Positions 1-8,779 of a stretch of 10,694 bases of DNA are shown one piece after another. The translations under genes and the position numbers were made by a program. A model generated the notes under the pieces. The model did no database searches and had not been told where the DNA came from. It saw only the letters and a list, made by a program, of their open reading frames with translations. The stretch's first letter is position 1, and the number at the start of each line of letters is the position of its first letter. The DNA comes from Hemicentrotus pulcherrimus. Its lineage: Eukaryota > Echinodermata > Echinoidea > Camarodonta > Strongylocentrotidae. The DNA lies in NCBI GenBank assembly GCA_003118195.1, contig BEXV01000751.1, forward strand, positions 166,974-177,667, given 5' to 3'.

Positions 1-575
1 CAGCAGACATATAGGAAACCTGATTAACAATCCCACAGACATCTACAAACAGACATGACAGAATACTTACAAAATAGACTGACCGTCAGAGAGGCAGACA
101 GACATCAGGAAGACTGATTAACATTTCCATAGACAGACAAACAGACATGTCAGAATGGTTATAAACAGACTGCCAGACAAACAGGCAGACAGACATCAGG
201 AATGCAGACAGCAGACATATAGGAAGCCTGATTAACAATCCCACAGACATCTACAAACAGACATGACAGAATACTTATAAAATAGACTGACCGTCAGAGA
301 GGCAGGCAGACAGACATCAGGAATGCAGACAGCATCCATGCAATGAGACTGAGTAACAGACCAACAGAAATAGACAAAAGATTGATGGCCAGACAAATGG
401 ACTGACAGGAAGACAAGCTGACAGACATGTAGACAGACAGACAGACTCATTAAAAGAAAGAAAAATGTTTACTGGACAGGCAGACAGATATTCTGATAGA
501 CAGAAAGACTAACATGCAGACTGTACAGATGTATAACTAGACGAATACAGACTGATTGTAAGACTAGACAGACAC
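1..575. repeat. CAGA-rich minisatellite with 208-bp higher-order period
   Basis: The block is built from short units of the CAGACAGACAT type. Positions 1..111 recur almost exactly at 209..323, giving a period of 208 bp, with two substitutions and a 4-base GGCA insertion near the end of the second copy. The stretch between them (112..208) is a diverged half-unit, sharing TGATTAACA, AACAGACATG and GGCAGACAGACATCAGGA with both neighbours. The basic monomer is therefore about 94-114 bp and the 208-bp copy is a dimer. After about 340 the array decays into degenerate CAGA/CTGA motifs, which fade near 575. It lies in the last intron of the upstream tetraspanin gene. The minus-strand open frame across it (about 232..450) only reflects the repeat and is not a gene. 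Confidence 0.85.
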
Positions 576-752
576 ATGCAATATTCAATATTATTTTTGA
601 AGATATAATTGTGGAGTGTTGGGTAACATGAGTTCAAAGGTCATAAGGGAATATTAACAATATCGACATGGGTCATATACTTGAAAACTGCAGTAAGATG
701 AGAAAACTTTATAATAATTGCCTTTTTTTCTTCCCTTTTATTTCTTTTACAG
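576..752 (+). other. 3' end of the last intron of tetraspanin gene 1
   Basis: This is AT-rich noncoding sequence between the minisatellite and the terminal exon. Positions 721..750 form a strong polypyrimidine tract (T/C runs) that leads into the acceptor AG at 751-752. Nothing else recognisable is present. The donor of this intron lies left of the window. Confidence 0.7.
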
Positions 753-821
753 TTAATTGGAATAGTGCTATCATGCTGCCTTGCTAAAATGATTAATGCC
801 AATAAGTACGAGATGATGTGA
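753..821 (+). CDS. Terminal coding exon of a tetraspanin (end of TM4 plus cytoplasmic tail), gene 1, partial
   Basis: After a polypyrimidine tract and the acceptor AG (751-752), 22 codons and a TGA stop (819-821) can be read in phase 0. The peptide begins LIGIVLSCCLAKMI and ends NKYEMM. This is the standard end of a tetraspanin: the last hydrophobic residues of TM4, a Cys-Cys pair at the membrane boundary (normally palmitoylated in this family), and a short basic tail. Phase 0 and the short length fit terminal exons in the family. Tetraspanins organise membrane microdomains by binding partner proteins and each other; the partner here cannot be told. The final Y-E-M-M fits YxxPhi, the adaptor-binding sorting signal that also ends CD63-type tetraspanins, so endosomal or lysosomal routing is possible (inference). 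All other exons of this gene lie left of the window. The exon is too short for ordinary ORF calling. The family call is confident; the orthologue is not assignable. Confidence 0.88.
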   Translation, partial: LIGIVLSCCLAKMINANKYEMM

Positions 822-983
822 GACTATCGACATGAATGATGCAATTTCTTAGATATTTCAAGATAGAAAACACTGCAGTAACTTCACTGTCAACTTAACA
901 TTGCCGATGCCGTAATTATATTTGCTGAGAGTTAGATTTACAATGTGTACACAGCTGTATAAGGTGAATCGGGAGGAGAGACC
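822..983 (+). other. Start of the 3' UTR of tetraspanin gene 1
   Basis: The sequence follows the stop codon of the terminal exon directly and shows no splice donor or open frame of note. It is AT-rich. The 3' UTR probably runs on into the repeat elements downstream, because no AATAAA occurs before 2061. Its true end cannot be fixed from sequence alone. Confidence 0.5.
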
Positions 984-1129
984 GGGGGCACGTTTCACAA
1001 AGCCTTTTTTCAATGACAAATGACAAAAAGCAGTGACAAATCTGCTGATAACCAATCAGAAGCAAGGATTTTGGTAGCTTATAACAAAAACTGTCATTTG
1101 TCACTGATGACAAGTTTTGTGAATCCCCC
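984..1129. mobile_element. MITE-like inverted-repeat element, about 146 bp
   Basis: The left end reads GGGGGCACGTTTCACAAAG and then, after a T-run, TGACAAATGACAAAAAG. The reverse complement of the right end (1091..1129) reads GGGGGATTCACAAAACTTG and then TCAGTGACAAATGACAG. The two arms share the outer G-run, TTCACAAA and TGACAAATGACA, with a divergent T-rich stretch between them in the left arm. The core holds ATAACCAATCAGAAGC. There is no coding capacity. This is the form of a non-autonomous DNA element or foldback repeat. It lies in the likely 3' UTR or immediate downstream flank of gene 1. Target-site duplications are not clear because the right flank is a C-homopolymer with an N at 1135. 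Confidence 0.65.
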
Positions 1130-1143
1130 ACCCCNCCCCCCCC
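1130..1143. repeat. C homopolymer with an ambiguous base
   Basis: The run of C residues is interrupted by one A and by an N at 1135. It directly abuts the inverted-repeat element. The N is most likely a sequencing or assembly ambiguity in the homopolymer. Confidence 0.8.
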
Positions 1144-1481
1144 TGAGGGTTACAGCGATTCACTTCATTTTTTTCCTTCCCAGGCACAGATAAAACCAAT
1201 TACTTTAAAAATAATAACAGCCTGCTATAAAGATGCAATTGGATTAAGATTAATATACAATTATATGGGGGAAATAGTATTTTTAAAAGTGTGTACTAGT
1301 AGTCAATCAGATCTTTTAGTTTAAAGCTGAAAGACATTTAGCTGCAATTAATCAATGACAATTGATGATATGATATGACACATGCTCAACTTAAGTCAGG
1401 ACATGTAAACTACCAGATGTGCAATTGTACAGTTTTGAACGTTGTAAATGATGACATCCCACACCGTTTTTAATTTGCATA
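1144..1481. other. AT-rich noncoding stretch
   Basis: I see no exon, RNA gene or repeat family here on either strand. The sequence between the two inverted-repeat elements is AT-rich and rich in stop codons. It may be 3' UTR of gene 1 or its downstream flank. Confidence 0.5.
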
Positions 1482-1730
1482 CATCGAGGGGTCAGTGACA
1501 CAAAGGCGTAACTCAATATTTTGCCCAAATGAGTATTTGATATCAAAATGTTCAGAAAAATGTGGGCTTTCCAGGAGACAAAAGACTTAACTCCACCCAA
1601 CACCCCATTGAAGTCAATTGCTAGTGAAACATAGACTTACAGTAACTCCTTAAGGCCCAAGTACTCAGTGACACGTAAACCACTTTTCCTCAACATGGAG
1701 TTACGTCTTTGTGTCACTGACCCCTCAACA
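1482..1730. mobile_element. Non-autonomous DNA transposon (MITE), 249 bp, TA-flanked
   Basis: Positions 1486..1514 (GAGGGGTCAGTGACACAAAG followed by GCGTAACTC) are the inverted complement of 1698..1726 with a single mismatch in 29 positions. Weaker similarity continues outward to a TA dinucleotide on both sides (1480-1481 and 1731-1732). TA target duplication with near-perfect terminal inverted repeats is typical of Tc1/mariner-superfamily MITEs (known biology); the superfamily assignment is inference. The interior (1515..1697) has no transposase frame. The arms are nearly identical, which suggests a fairly recent insertion or maintained pairing. The element lies about 660 bp after the stop codon of gene 1. 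Confidence 0.8.
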
Positions 1731-1806
1731 TATTTTATAATGTTTCTCTGTCATTTCATCACAGCATTTATCAATGAAGGAACATGGAAGGAAGAACTTT
1801 GTTTGT

Positions 1807-1870
1807 TTAGAACCAGAAAGGCGTTCACTCATCTACTTTAAAAACAGAACTAATGCCTTTCTGGCTCTAA
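1807..1870. repeat. Short hairpin repeat, copy 1 (CCAGAAAGGC type)
   Basis: The arms 1807..1825 (TTAGAACCAGAAAGGCGTT) and 1852..1870 are inverted complements at 17 of 19 positions, separated by a 26-base spacer. The left arm continues as CACTC. The same motif, CCAGAA-N-GGC(G/A)T-(N)ACTC with its inverted partner ending CTGGCTC, recurs at 3231..3287, so this is a dispersed family and not a chance palindrome. The element is about 64 bp with no coding capacity. It could be a very small MITE or the relic tip-to-tip ends of a larger element. Confidence 0.7.
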
Positions 1871-2030
1871 TTAGACAATTTAATAATTAACAGATCTATA
1901 TCAATCATGTTTATGTCTGAAACAAGAAAATACAATGTTTTAGGCCCAGAAGTGTTATGATTATTATTCAAACTTACTTCTTCTACTCTTTTTTTTTAAA
2001 TTTTTTTTAAAGCATACATGTATATCAATA

Positions 2031-2150
2031 TCATCTCGGCCATTACTTTTCTTTAATCACAATAAATTTTTAAAAATGTGAATAGATATGAGATTTTTAA
2101 TTTTCATTTTTCAATCGATAACAAATCAGCATTATTTGAGGCCGAGGTGA
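2031..2150. repeat. Inverted repeat with CTCGGCC arms
   Basis: TCATCTCGGCC at 2031..2041 is the inverted complement of GGCCGAGGTGA at 2140..2150 with one mismatch in 11. The intervening 98 bases are strongly AT-rich, so the GC-rich arms stand out. It may be a diverged foldback element. The arms are short and the call is tentative. Confidence 0.4.
2061..2066 (+). promoter_or_regulatory. Candidate polyadenylation signal AATAAA for gene 1
   Basis: This is the first canonical AATAAA on the + strand after the stop codon at 821, followed by T-rich and GTG-containing sequence. Using it would imply a 3' UTR of roughly 1.26 kb containing two or three inverted-repeat elements. A non-canonical signal nearer the stop is equally possible, and AATAAA is common by chance in AT-rich DNA. 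Confidence 0.3.
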
Positions 2151-3230
2151 AACTTTTATTTGCTAATTTCTATTTTAAAAAAGGGTGAATCTATACACTA
2201 CAGCCAAGAGTACCATTTATACATTTAATATTGTCATTATTTTCAAAGCGCTTGCAATATATGCAAAGCAGGGTATCGAGTTAAGTTGTTTAAGCATGTG
2301 CATTTTTGTGACAAAGGGTCTTTTTATTTTTGAGTTTGTAATATAGAATTTCCAGTATTTATTTCACAATAGGCTGATGTAGACTAGCTGTTATCTAGAC
2401 CTTTCAACATTTATGTAGCATTCTCCATGCATTAGATATATTACATTATTTCATATAGAAATTTAGTAGCTTGTATTCATCTAAAAAATGTGAGTTGGTG
2501 CCTCTGTGCTTCTAAATTTGTTTTGTTTAAAGCCCCACTGCACAACTTATAGCGGCTTGCACCCTCTATATAGCAAACAATGCCTAATCGGTGACCATTG
2601 GTCCCCCATGATCCCCTTTTTTCTTAAGTTCATTGAGAGCTGATTTGATGTGATAACCACATGTCAGTGATCATGCAGGGAGGTCTAATCCCCCCTGGCC
2701 AAACTAGTGCAGACGGGCTTTTATATACGAAGCTAAATTTAGTAAATAGGATTTTATCGATGTCATTAGTTAAACATATTAATGATGCTTGTCAAATACT
2801 TGATGATGATGTTTGATGATAGCATTACCTGACTGCTAAGAAAGCATGTACTGGTATATGCAATTACATGTATGCTTGTAAGTAAGCAACCTTTGAGGTA
2901 CTTTGTTTCAAGGATTAAAGCCTTACCAAAGGGCATGAGCCCATTGACTTGCGCCTCCTTTAAAAAATCACCCGAAGTACTTTTTAATTTAGAATTGAGA
3001 TGAGAGTCACAAGGAACTCATATTTTGTGTCATTTTATTATCAAACAGCTCACCATCAGTGCTTTGGTGTTAAATCAATACATGTCTGCCCTATTTATCA
3101 CTGTCACATACTGGTACTAACGTTGCTGCCATTATATAAAATAATGTTTGTATTCTCTGTTTCTGGTATTAGTGATTCTACTGTTCATCCCTAAATCATG
3201 TTTTAAGATATTTATGATATGGTCTGTACG
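2151..3230. other. Noncoding AT-rich stretch, no gene seen
   Basis: I found no tetraspanin motif, conserved exon, tRNA or clear repeat here. A GC-richer patch at about 2531..2700 (beginning AAAGCCCCACTGCACAAC and ending in a CCCCCC run) looks like part of a dispersed repeat, but I see no termini. The 64-codon frame at 3000..3194 has ordinary noncoding composition and no recognisable domain. Confidence 0.5.
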
Positions 3231-3287
3231 GTGCCAGAATGGCATAAACTCTACGTTAAAGCACATGAGTTAACGCCCTTCTGGCTC
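3231..3287. repeat. Short hairpin repeat, copy 2 (CCAGAANGGC type)
   Basis: The left arm 3231..3251 begins GTGCCAGAATGGC and ends AAACTC. The right arm 3267..3287 is GAGTTAACGCCCTTCTGGCTC less its last base. The arms pair at 17 of 21 positions around a 15-base spacer. The arms match the repeat at 1807..1870 in core sequence and orientation, which shows a shared family. There is no coding capacity and no obvious target-site duplication. Confidence 0.7.
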
Positions 3288-5759
3288 CAAACAGGCAATA
3301 TGTCTGCTTTCCAAACAGATATGTCTTATTGATGCCGTTGTGAAGTGAATTTGGAGAATTTAAATTTTATGCTTAATCACCAAATATCATGATTACTGGT
3401 AAAACTCATTTTTTTTTAAATGTACAAAATAATGAAGGTTGATTTTATGGATATATTATGGATAAAGTTGTCAAATTTTTTCTCTTTTTAACCTCTGGTG
3501 ATCTGTCATGCACAAGCTATAATCATCGGTACTTAATTGATAATGTGGTTATACTAATCAGCAATTACTTTGCAATTGAATTGAAATAACAACTGTTAAT
3601 ATTTGTGTGTTACATATTTTTTTATTATGCTTTAAATTTTATTCTCACTTTCTTCTCCTCTACTCTCACTTCATGTTTTAAGACTATATCCTTATTCAGT
3701 TTTTCTTTTCAAGTGCTCTTTATTCATCCACTCTTTCTATTAAACCAGTCATCTTCAATTTTATTGTCAACTAATTTTAGTTATTATTAATTTTGGTTGA
3801 CATTTTGAAAAGTGATATAACATGTGTCAAACTTTGTAGAGAGGAACATGTGGAACATATGCAGAGAAAATCATTCCTGGATACCACTTAGGAACTATAT
3901 GCAATTTGTAAAAGTAGATACAGGTAATTACATTGTTGCAAGGAGTTTGGGATTTATGCAAATGATGCCTAAAAGAAGTCAAAAGGAGGGGGGGGGGGAT
4001 TTGAATGAATTTCCTCTGTTTATTCTTAAGAAAAAAGGGAATGACAGTGATTTGTTCGTGGGCAATAATCTCACAACAACCAGAGTTACTTTATAGAATC
4101 AAGGACTTAAATAGATGTGGTATTAATAGAGTGTACAATTGATTTAGCAGATATTTTTTCATTTGATAGATGTCATTTTATGAAAATTTATTTCAATACA
4201 ATGAATTGATTCATGTAGGGGTAGTAAATTGCACTCCCGGCATTGCATGGAAAGATAGATATGTTAGATTTGAATCATTGAATTTTATCATTGCTTGAAT
4301 AGATAGAAGAGGAGAAATTTAGAAGGAAAAACAGTAATTAGTATATAAATATGTACATGTACAATGCAACAAATATATTAACGCTATTCTTAATTGCACG
4401 CTATGCACTGAAATGCGCACGTTATATACTCATAAGGCTGAATGCTTTATTGCACCCACTAGGAATCATGTATGTATATGTATAAAAGATATCTTATCAA
4501 AAACATTATATAGCCATTAGTTTAGCCAAATAATCAAGTTACGTAGATATGGTAGTAACTGTTTTGTGAAAATGTGTACTAAAAAGAGAATATATTTCTT
4601 GTGTTTCTACTTTAGAGCAAGAGCATCCACTAGCTTTATAGGAGAGCTAAATCAAAAATATATTTACGGTACACTAAAATTCTTCTTAAGTGCTATTGCT
4701 ATACAATATTCTTATTTATATACACTGATGTTGGTTCGCATTGAATACTATGTTTCAATGGTAAATGGTCTATTTTAGATTGATGCTTTCATTATATCAC
4801 TTTCTGCAATGGCATTCTATGTACTGTATGAGTTTAGTGGTTTTATTTCATTCCTTTTGTATCACTCTCCCTTATTAACCAAGCAAATTAATCACTTTTT
4901 TTCAAAGTATAATAATGAGATATATTTCTTTTAAAACATTTGAGTTTGTTAGAATGTCATTTTCTTTGACATGTTGCGCTAATTTCTCATAACAAAGTGT
5001 TTAACAAAAATTACAGTTATGACACTGGAGACAATATTGTGAATCAGGTGTGTTAAACCACCATTGTAATTTATATGACAGAACATAAATTTAAGGTTAG
5101 TAGTTTATGAGCCCTAGATGTTTATGAATTTTGGATTTTAAATGTTCTAGATTTTGTAAATTTCCCCGGATTCCCCCTCTCTGAAGAATTCCCTGTACAG
5201 GCATTATTTGATAAAATATAATTTTCGTGATTTTGCCTTGAGAAAACCCCAAGTTCTGCTTTGAAAGTTGGGCAGGGTTTCAACCACTATGTTTCATTTC
5301 CGTGCCCTAATGAAACGTGCCTTTATTGACAAAACGTTGAAGATTAATACCATTAAGAACTTGTCGTGACTTCTGATAATGAAGCTGTGTTTCAAGAGAA
5401 ATTTGCTTGCTTATATACATTTATTTATTTTCTCAAATTTTATTTGGTTTGACCAGCTAAGTTTTATCCACATTTTTTGTTCGTTTAATTCCTCTGAACT
5501 TGTAATTACTCTCACCTTGCTCAATAAGATTTCTTTATAATTTTTTTTTTCTGTCTTTCCTTACAACTCAACTATAAGTTACTCAGATATATACATTTTC
5601 AGGCAAAATCGTTTGGCAAATACCATTATTTGAAGTCCTGAAGGTTCAGTGTAATTTTTTTGTAATGCCTTGAGAATAAATTTGATGTCATTGTCAGAAC
5701 CCAAGATTACCATTACAGAAACTTGTGTGTTGACCATGACAGCATGACAATGTCCCACC
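3288..5759. other. Noncoding AT-rich stretch, no gene seen
   Basis: I see no supportable exon in this 2.5 kb. The open frames at 3605..3790 (T-rich, Phe/Ser-rich product), 3824..4096 and 4566..4778 lack any family signature and appear to be chance frames. An 11-base G-run lies at 3988..3998. A pyrimidine-AG at about 4600..4616 resembles a splice acceptor, but the reading after it gives nothing recognisable. I looked here for the missing TM1 and TM2 exons of the downstream tetraspanin and found none. Confidence 0.5.
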
Positions 5760-5798
5760 AAAGTTGTAATCCTCATTTAGTAAGAAATGAGCAACTTT
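5760..5798. repeat. Interrupted hairpin
   Basis: AAAGTTG (5760..5766) and CTCATTT (5772..5778) pair in order with CAACTTT (5792..5798) and AAATGAG (5785..5791). This leaves a 5-base bulge (TAATC) and a 6-base loop. The total is 14 base pairs with a bulge. It may be the core of an old foldback element; TTGACCA motifs occur on both sides. Confidence 0.45.
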
Positions 5799-6181
5799 AA
5801 TCGTGTCTTGACCACGTCATTGCAACATTTCTATGTTTAGTTGTTGAGAAATGACCCAGTGGAACCTTTAATGAGCTTCAAAAGCATATGAGATATCCCC
5901 ACCCCCTCCCCTTTTATTACCTGCATTGTTTTTGTTTCTCTCAATATGAATCATTTCTGTGGATGTGTCTTATTTATGAATATTGACTATTTTCATGCAT
6001 CTAAGGGTAGTTCATATTACTGATAATTTTTCCTATCTGCTTTATAATGCAATGTCTGTCAATGTGAAAAATAAATGAGCTATTAATTGTGAGAAAAAAA
6101 GAGAATTGGTTTTTGTCCTAGGGCATTAACGTCCGTCAATAATGGTTGGAAATTGTGGAAAGATGAGTTCATGGTATTGAG
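5799..6181. other. Noncoding stretch, no gene seen
   Basis: This is AT-rich sequence with a small C-rich patch near 5897..5912. There is no exon signature and no repeat termini. Confidence 0.5.
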
Positions 6182-6313
6182 AATGATGATGACAATTCTG
6201 ATGCTGCTGCTGATGATGATGATAAAACTAAAAACCATACTATATATGTATTACTACTGATAATAATAATACTATTAATGATAACAATGATAATAATCAT
6301 AATGATGATAATA
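6182..6313. repeat. Impure trinucleotide repeats (ATG/CTG, then TAA/ATG)
   Basis: The first part contains GATGATGATG and GCTGCTGCTGATGATGATGA runs. After a short unique spacer, TAATAATAA and ATGATAA motifs continue to about 6313. This is simple-sequence DNA. The Ile-rich minus-strand frame across it (about 6169..6372) is a product of the repeat. Confidence 0.8.
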
Positions 6314-6389
6314 TAACTCATTGCCCTCGGCCTACCGGATGGAGGGTTCTTTAAGCCGTTTTTTGTTTTCACATGATAATAAGGCCTAA

Positions 6390-6405
6390 AAAAAAGNGGG
6401 GGGGG
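6390..6405. repeat. A-run/G-run homopolymer with an ambiguous base
   Basis: A poly-A run passes into a G-run with an N at 6397. This is a second unresolved base in a homopolymer, like the one at 1135, and should be treated as sequence uncertainty. Confidence 0.8.
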
Positions 6406-6588
6406 TGTACTTTATGCCTCATGGGTTTCAAAAAGCGGGGCATGAGCAGGTTGTGCTCCCGGGGAAATGCATTTACATGTTTGAAGAACTGGTCCAAATT
6501 GAATGAGAAGTGAGGATAACCTCAGAGGAGAGGAAGCAAAGTGTTTGATCTTCGCATTATGCACCTCTACATAAATCTGCCTGGTAAT

Positions 6589-6872
6589 GGGGAGGGGGAA
6601 GGAGAAAGGAAAAAGAGAGTATGGAGATGGGAGAAATGAGAGAGACAGAAGAAATACTGAAGACAGATGAAACAAACATCTCAGAGGTTCTTGCGTGATG
6701 TACACATGAACAGCGTACATACATGTGGAAAAGAAGGAGAGAAGGGAAATGATGGAGGAGGGAGAGAATTTGAAGATCGAGAAATGGAAGGGTCTGGAAA
6801 AGAGAGGAGAAGAATAAAAAGAGGAGGAAGGGAAGGAGGAAAAAAGAAGAAAGTAGAACAGATCCAGAGAGT
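6589..6872. repeat. Polypurine (GA-rich) low-complexity region
   Basis: Two purine-rich blocks on the + strand (about 6589..6668 and 6724..6872) consist almost only of G and A, with motifs such as GGGAGGGGGAAGGAG and GAGGAGG. A mixed segment of about 55 bases lies between them. Overlapping open frames exist on both strands here: Lys/Glu/Gly-rich on +, Leu/Ser/Phe-rich on -. They are what polypurine DNA produces when translated and are not supported as genes. Long polypurine tracts can form triplexes or block polymerases (known property; relevance here is inference). Confidence 0.8.
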
Positions 6873-8200
6873 ATATACATAGATTTTTGTTTTTAGCAAG
6901 ACATTGAGAATGGAATTGATTTTCGTTTGAAGGCAGTCAGCTTTCTTATCGGAACACATTGTCAAAACATTCGGAAACTTTAAAAACAGGTAATGCAATT
7001 AGAGAGTCTGGAGAAAAACAGAACTGTGCCTACATTGTAACTCCCGAGAGATCAATGCAACTGAATTTGAAATTCATGATCATGAATAGCATTTAGAGGG
7101 AAGAGTTTTCCCACACACACATTCATCATCATGATAGTTTTGACAGCAGCAGTGCTTGCTTCAGTTAGCCATGGATATTGATGTGCTTTACTGATCAAAT
7201 GCTTTACAATACATACAATTTACAACGGAGGATTGTTAAATGGGAAGTAAAGGGGAAATACAAGCAGAAAAATGAGAGAAACAAATTTGTGAAAATTTGA
7301 GCAAAATCCAATTAGAAGTAGGAAAGTTATATTTTTTTTTTGGAGGTAATCATCAGTGAAGCACAAGTTGGCAACACTGACATATCTTACAAGCTCCTCT
7401 CCAAGTTGCTCTTTATAAAGTTTTATGCTATTTCCTTGAAAACTTTATTCCATTTTGTAATGAAAAATGGAAAATGGAACAGAAAAAAAAAAGAAGAAAA
7501 ATCAGAATCAAAATGGTCTAAAAATATTTTTTCTGTGCAGTTTGTTTCTTTATTTTTCAAATATTCATGTTGACTAGGGATGTTTAATATGAATTTAGGA
7601 AAAAAGCTTCACATTTTATGTACTTGTTCACATGAATTGGATTTAATAGTTTATAGTACTAGATAAAAATTGAAATTGAAAATATCATATTTTTTATTTT
7701 CAATGAGAAGTATTGGGGTTCTAATTCGTTATCCCTTTGTTCTGGATAGTTTTTTTTTCATTTTTCATTTTTTTCATTTTTTTTTTTGGCGGGGGGAGGC
7801 TATATTACCGGTACTTATCTATGACATCTGCAAAAAATTCATATAAATAAATAAATCAATTATTGAATGTATGTATGAAATGTACCTGCACAGAATATTA
7901 AAGCATGGAACATGTGGGTCCATGCGAGACACAAGTATGAAAGTATTAGCTTTCTTACTTTGCTAAGGATGACTTTTTGTTTGCTCGTTTATTTTTACTT
8001 CTGTATATTTGAATATAAAATATGAATCCAAAATTTACAAAAAAGAAGAAATCCAAAACAGTAAAAGAGAGTAAACAAAACATACGGCTGGTAACCCGTA
8101 ATCTTCTGTGGGTTGAGAAAAAAAAGATGTTCTTTAAGAAATGCAAAGGATACTGTACATATTATGCCTACATGTAGGTACTTGTATTTCTTTATGGTGG
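6873..8200. other. Noncoding AT-rich stretch with T-runs
   Basis: No exon or RNA gene is recognised. The T-rich stretch at about 7748..7788 is interrupted only by occasional C or A and is followed by GGCGGGGGGAGG. ATAAATAAATAAAT occurs near 7843..7856. The frames at 7340..7573 (+) and 7955..8146 (-) have Lys- and Phe-rich compositions typical of A/T runs and no domain signature. Confidence 0.5.
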
Positions 8201-8678
8201 TGAATAGTACTCTACTCTGTGGTGAGGATAGTAGCTGGTTTCAAGCTACGTCTAGCTAGCTAGGGTCGCTTCACCGTAGGTTACTTACTATATACAGCAT
8301 TATCCACCTACCCACCCATCTACCCCAGCCTTTCATCTGTAAATCAAGGCCTTTGCTCTTACCAATATCCTCGTCATCTATTCATCCCACACAGCAACCA
8401 ACCTCACCGCCTCTAGCACTAGTTTGCAGGTAGAAACCTATGTCCGTTCGTTGTCATGCATTTTAAACAGAGGGTCTGAGTCGGGGAGACTAAAAAGAGA
8501 CCTCGGACAATAGGCCCTGTACTGTAGCTGCTACAAACGCAACCAAGGACCAACAGAGTTGAGCTCTGCTCCAGACTTTCTGAAATTGTGTTCGAGTGTC
8601 AACTGAGAGTCTGCGGCCTGTAGACTAACCGACCACAGTTGACTAGCCATCAAACAGGATGCTGGCAGTCAGACAGCT

Positions 8679-8692
8679 GTTGCTATGACAAC
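8679..8692. promoter_or_regulatory. RFX-type X-box
   Basis: GTTGCTATGACAAC is an imperfect palindrome matching the X-box form GTTGCYATGGYAAC at all but one position. Regulatory factor X proteins bind this motif, which is common in promoters of ciliary genes in animals. A single match in 10 kb is suggestive and not proof. Its near-palindromic form gives no direction of transcription. Confidence 0.5.
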
Positions 8693-8695
8693 CAT

Positions 8696-8700
8696 CCAAT
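8696..8700 (+). promoter_or_regulatory. CCAAT box next to the X-box
   Basis: CCAAT begins four bases after the X-box ends. Five-base motifs are frequent by chance; the close spacing to an X-box is what makes it worth listing, because NF-Y and RFX sites often neighbour each other in animal promoters (known biology). Confidence 0.35.
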
Positions 8701-8779
8701 CCTTTAGACAGTGTCGGATTAGCATAGAAATGGATTGAATGTTTAGCCCAAGGCCCCCTCTTGGAGATTGCATTTTAAC

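Noticed and set aside
232..450. Minus-strand frame, 72 codons, rich in Ser/Leu/Val/Cys
   Set aside because: It is the translation of the CAGA-type minisatellite on the opposite strand; composition and periodicity come from the repeat.
2840..2882. GTAAGT donor at about 2877 preceded by a Cys-Met-containing reading, tested as the end of a TM2 exon
   Set aside because: The phase-0 reading meets a stop only a few codons upstream and has no transmembrane segment.
3605..3790. Hydrophobic + strand frame considered as a possible missing transmembrane exon
   Set aside because: It is T-rich noncoding composition (Phe/Ser/Leu), without the glycines, Cys-Cys-Gly motif or splice sites expected of tetraspanin TM1 or TM2.
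4566..4778. 70-codon + strand frame with an acceptor-like pyrimidine-AG inside
   Set aside because: The product matches no family I recognise and has no donor of good quality; the frame length is compatible with chance.
6182..6313. Possible CRISPR-like or coding trinucleotide array
   Set aside because: It is plain impure trinucleotide simple sequence without unique spacers or a maintained frame.
6412..6998. Overlapping minus-strand frames with Leu/Ser/Phe/Pro-rich products and a Lys/Glu/Gly-rich plus-strand frame
   Set aside because: Polypurine DNA lacks stops in several frames on both strands. No domain, no splice context and no consistent frame preference are seen.
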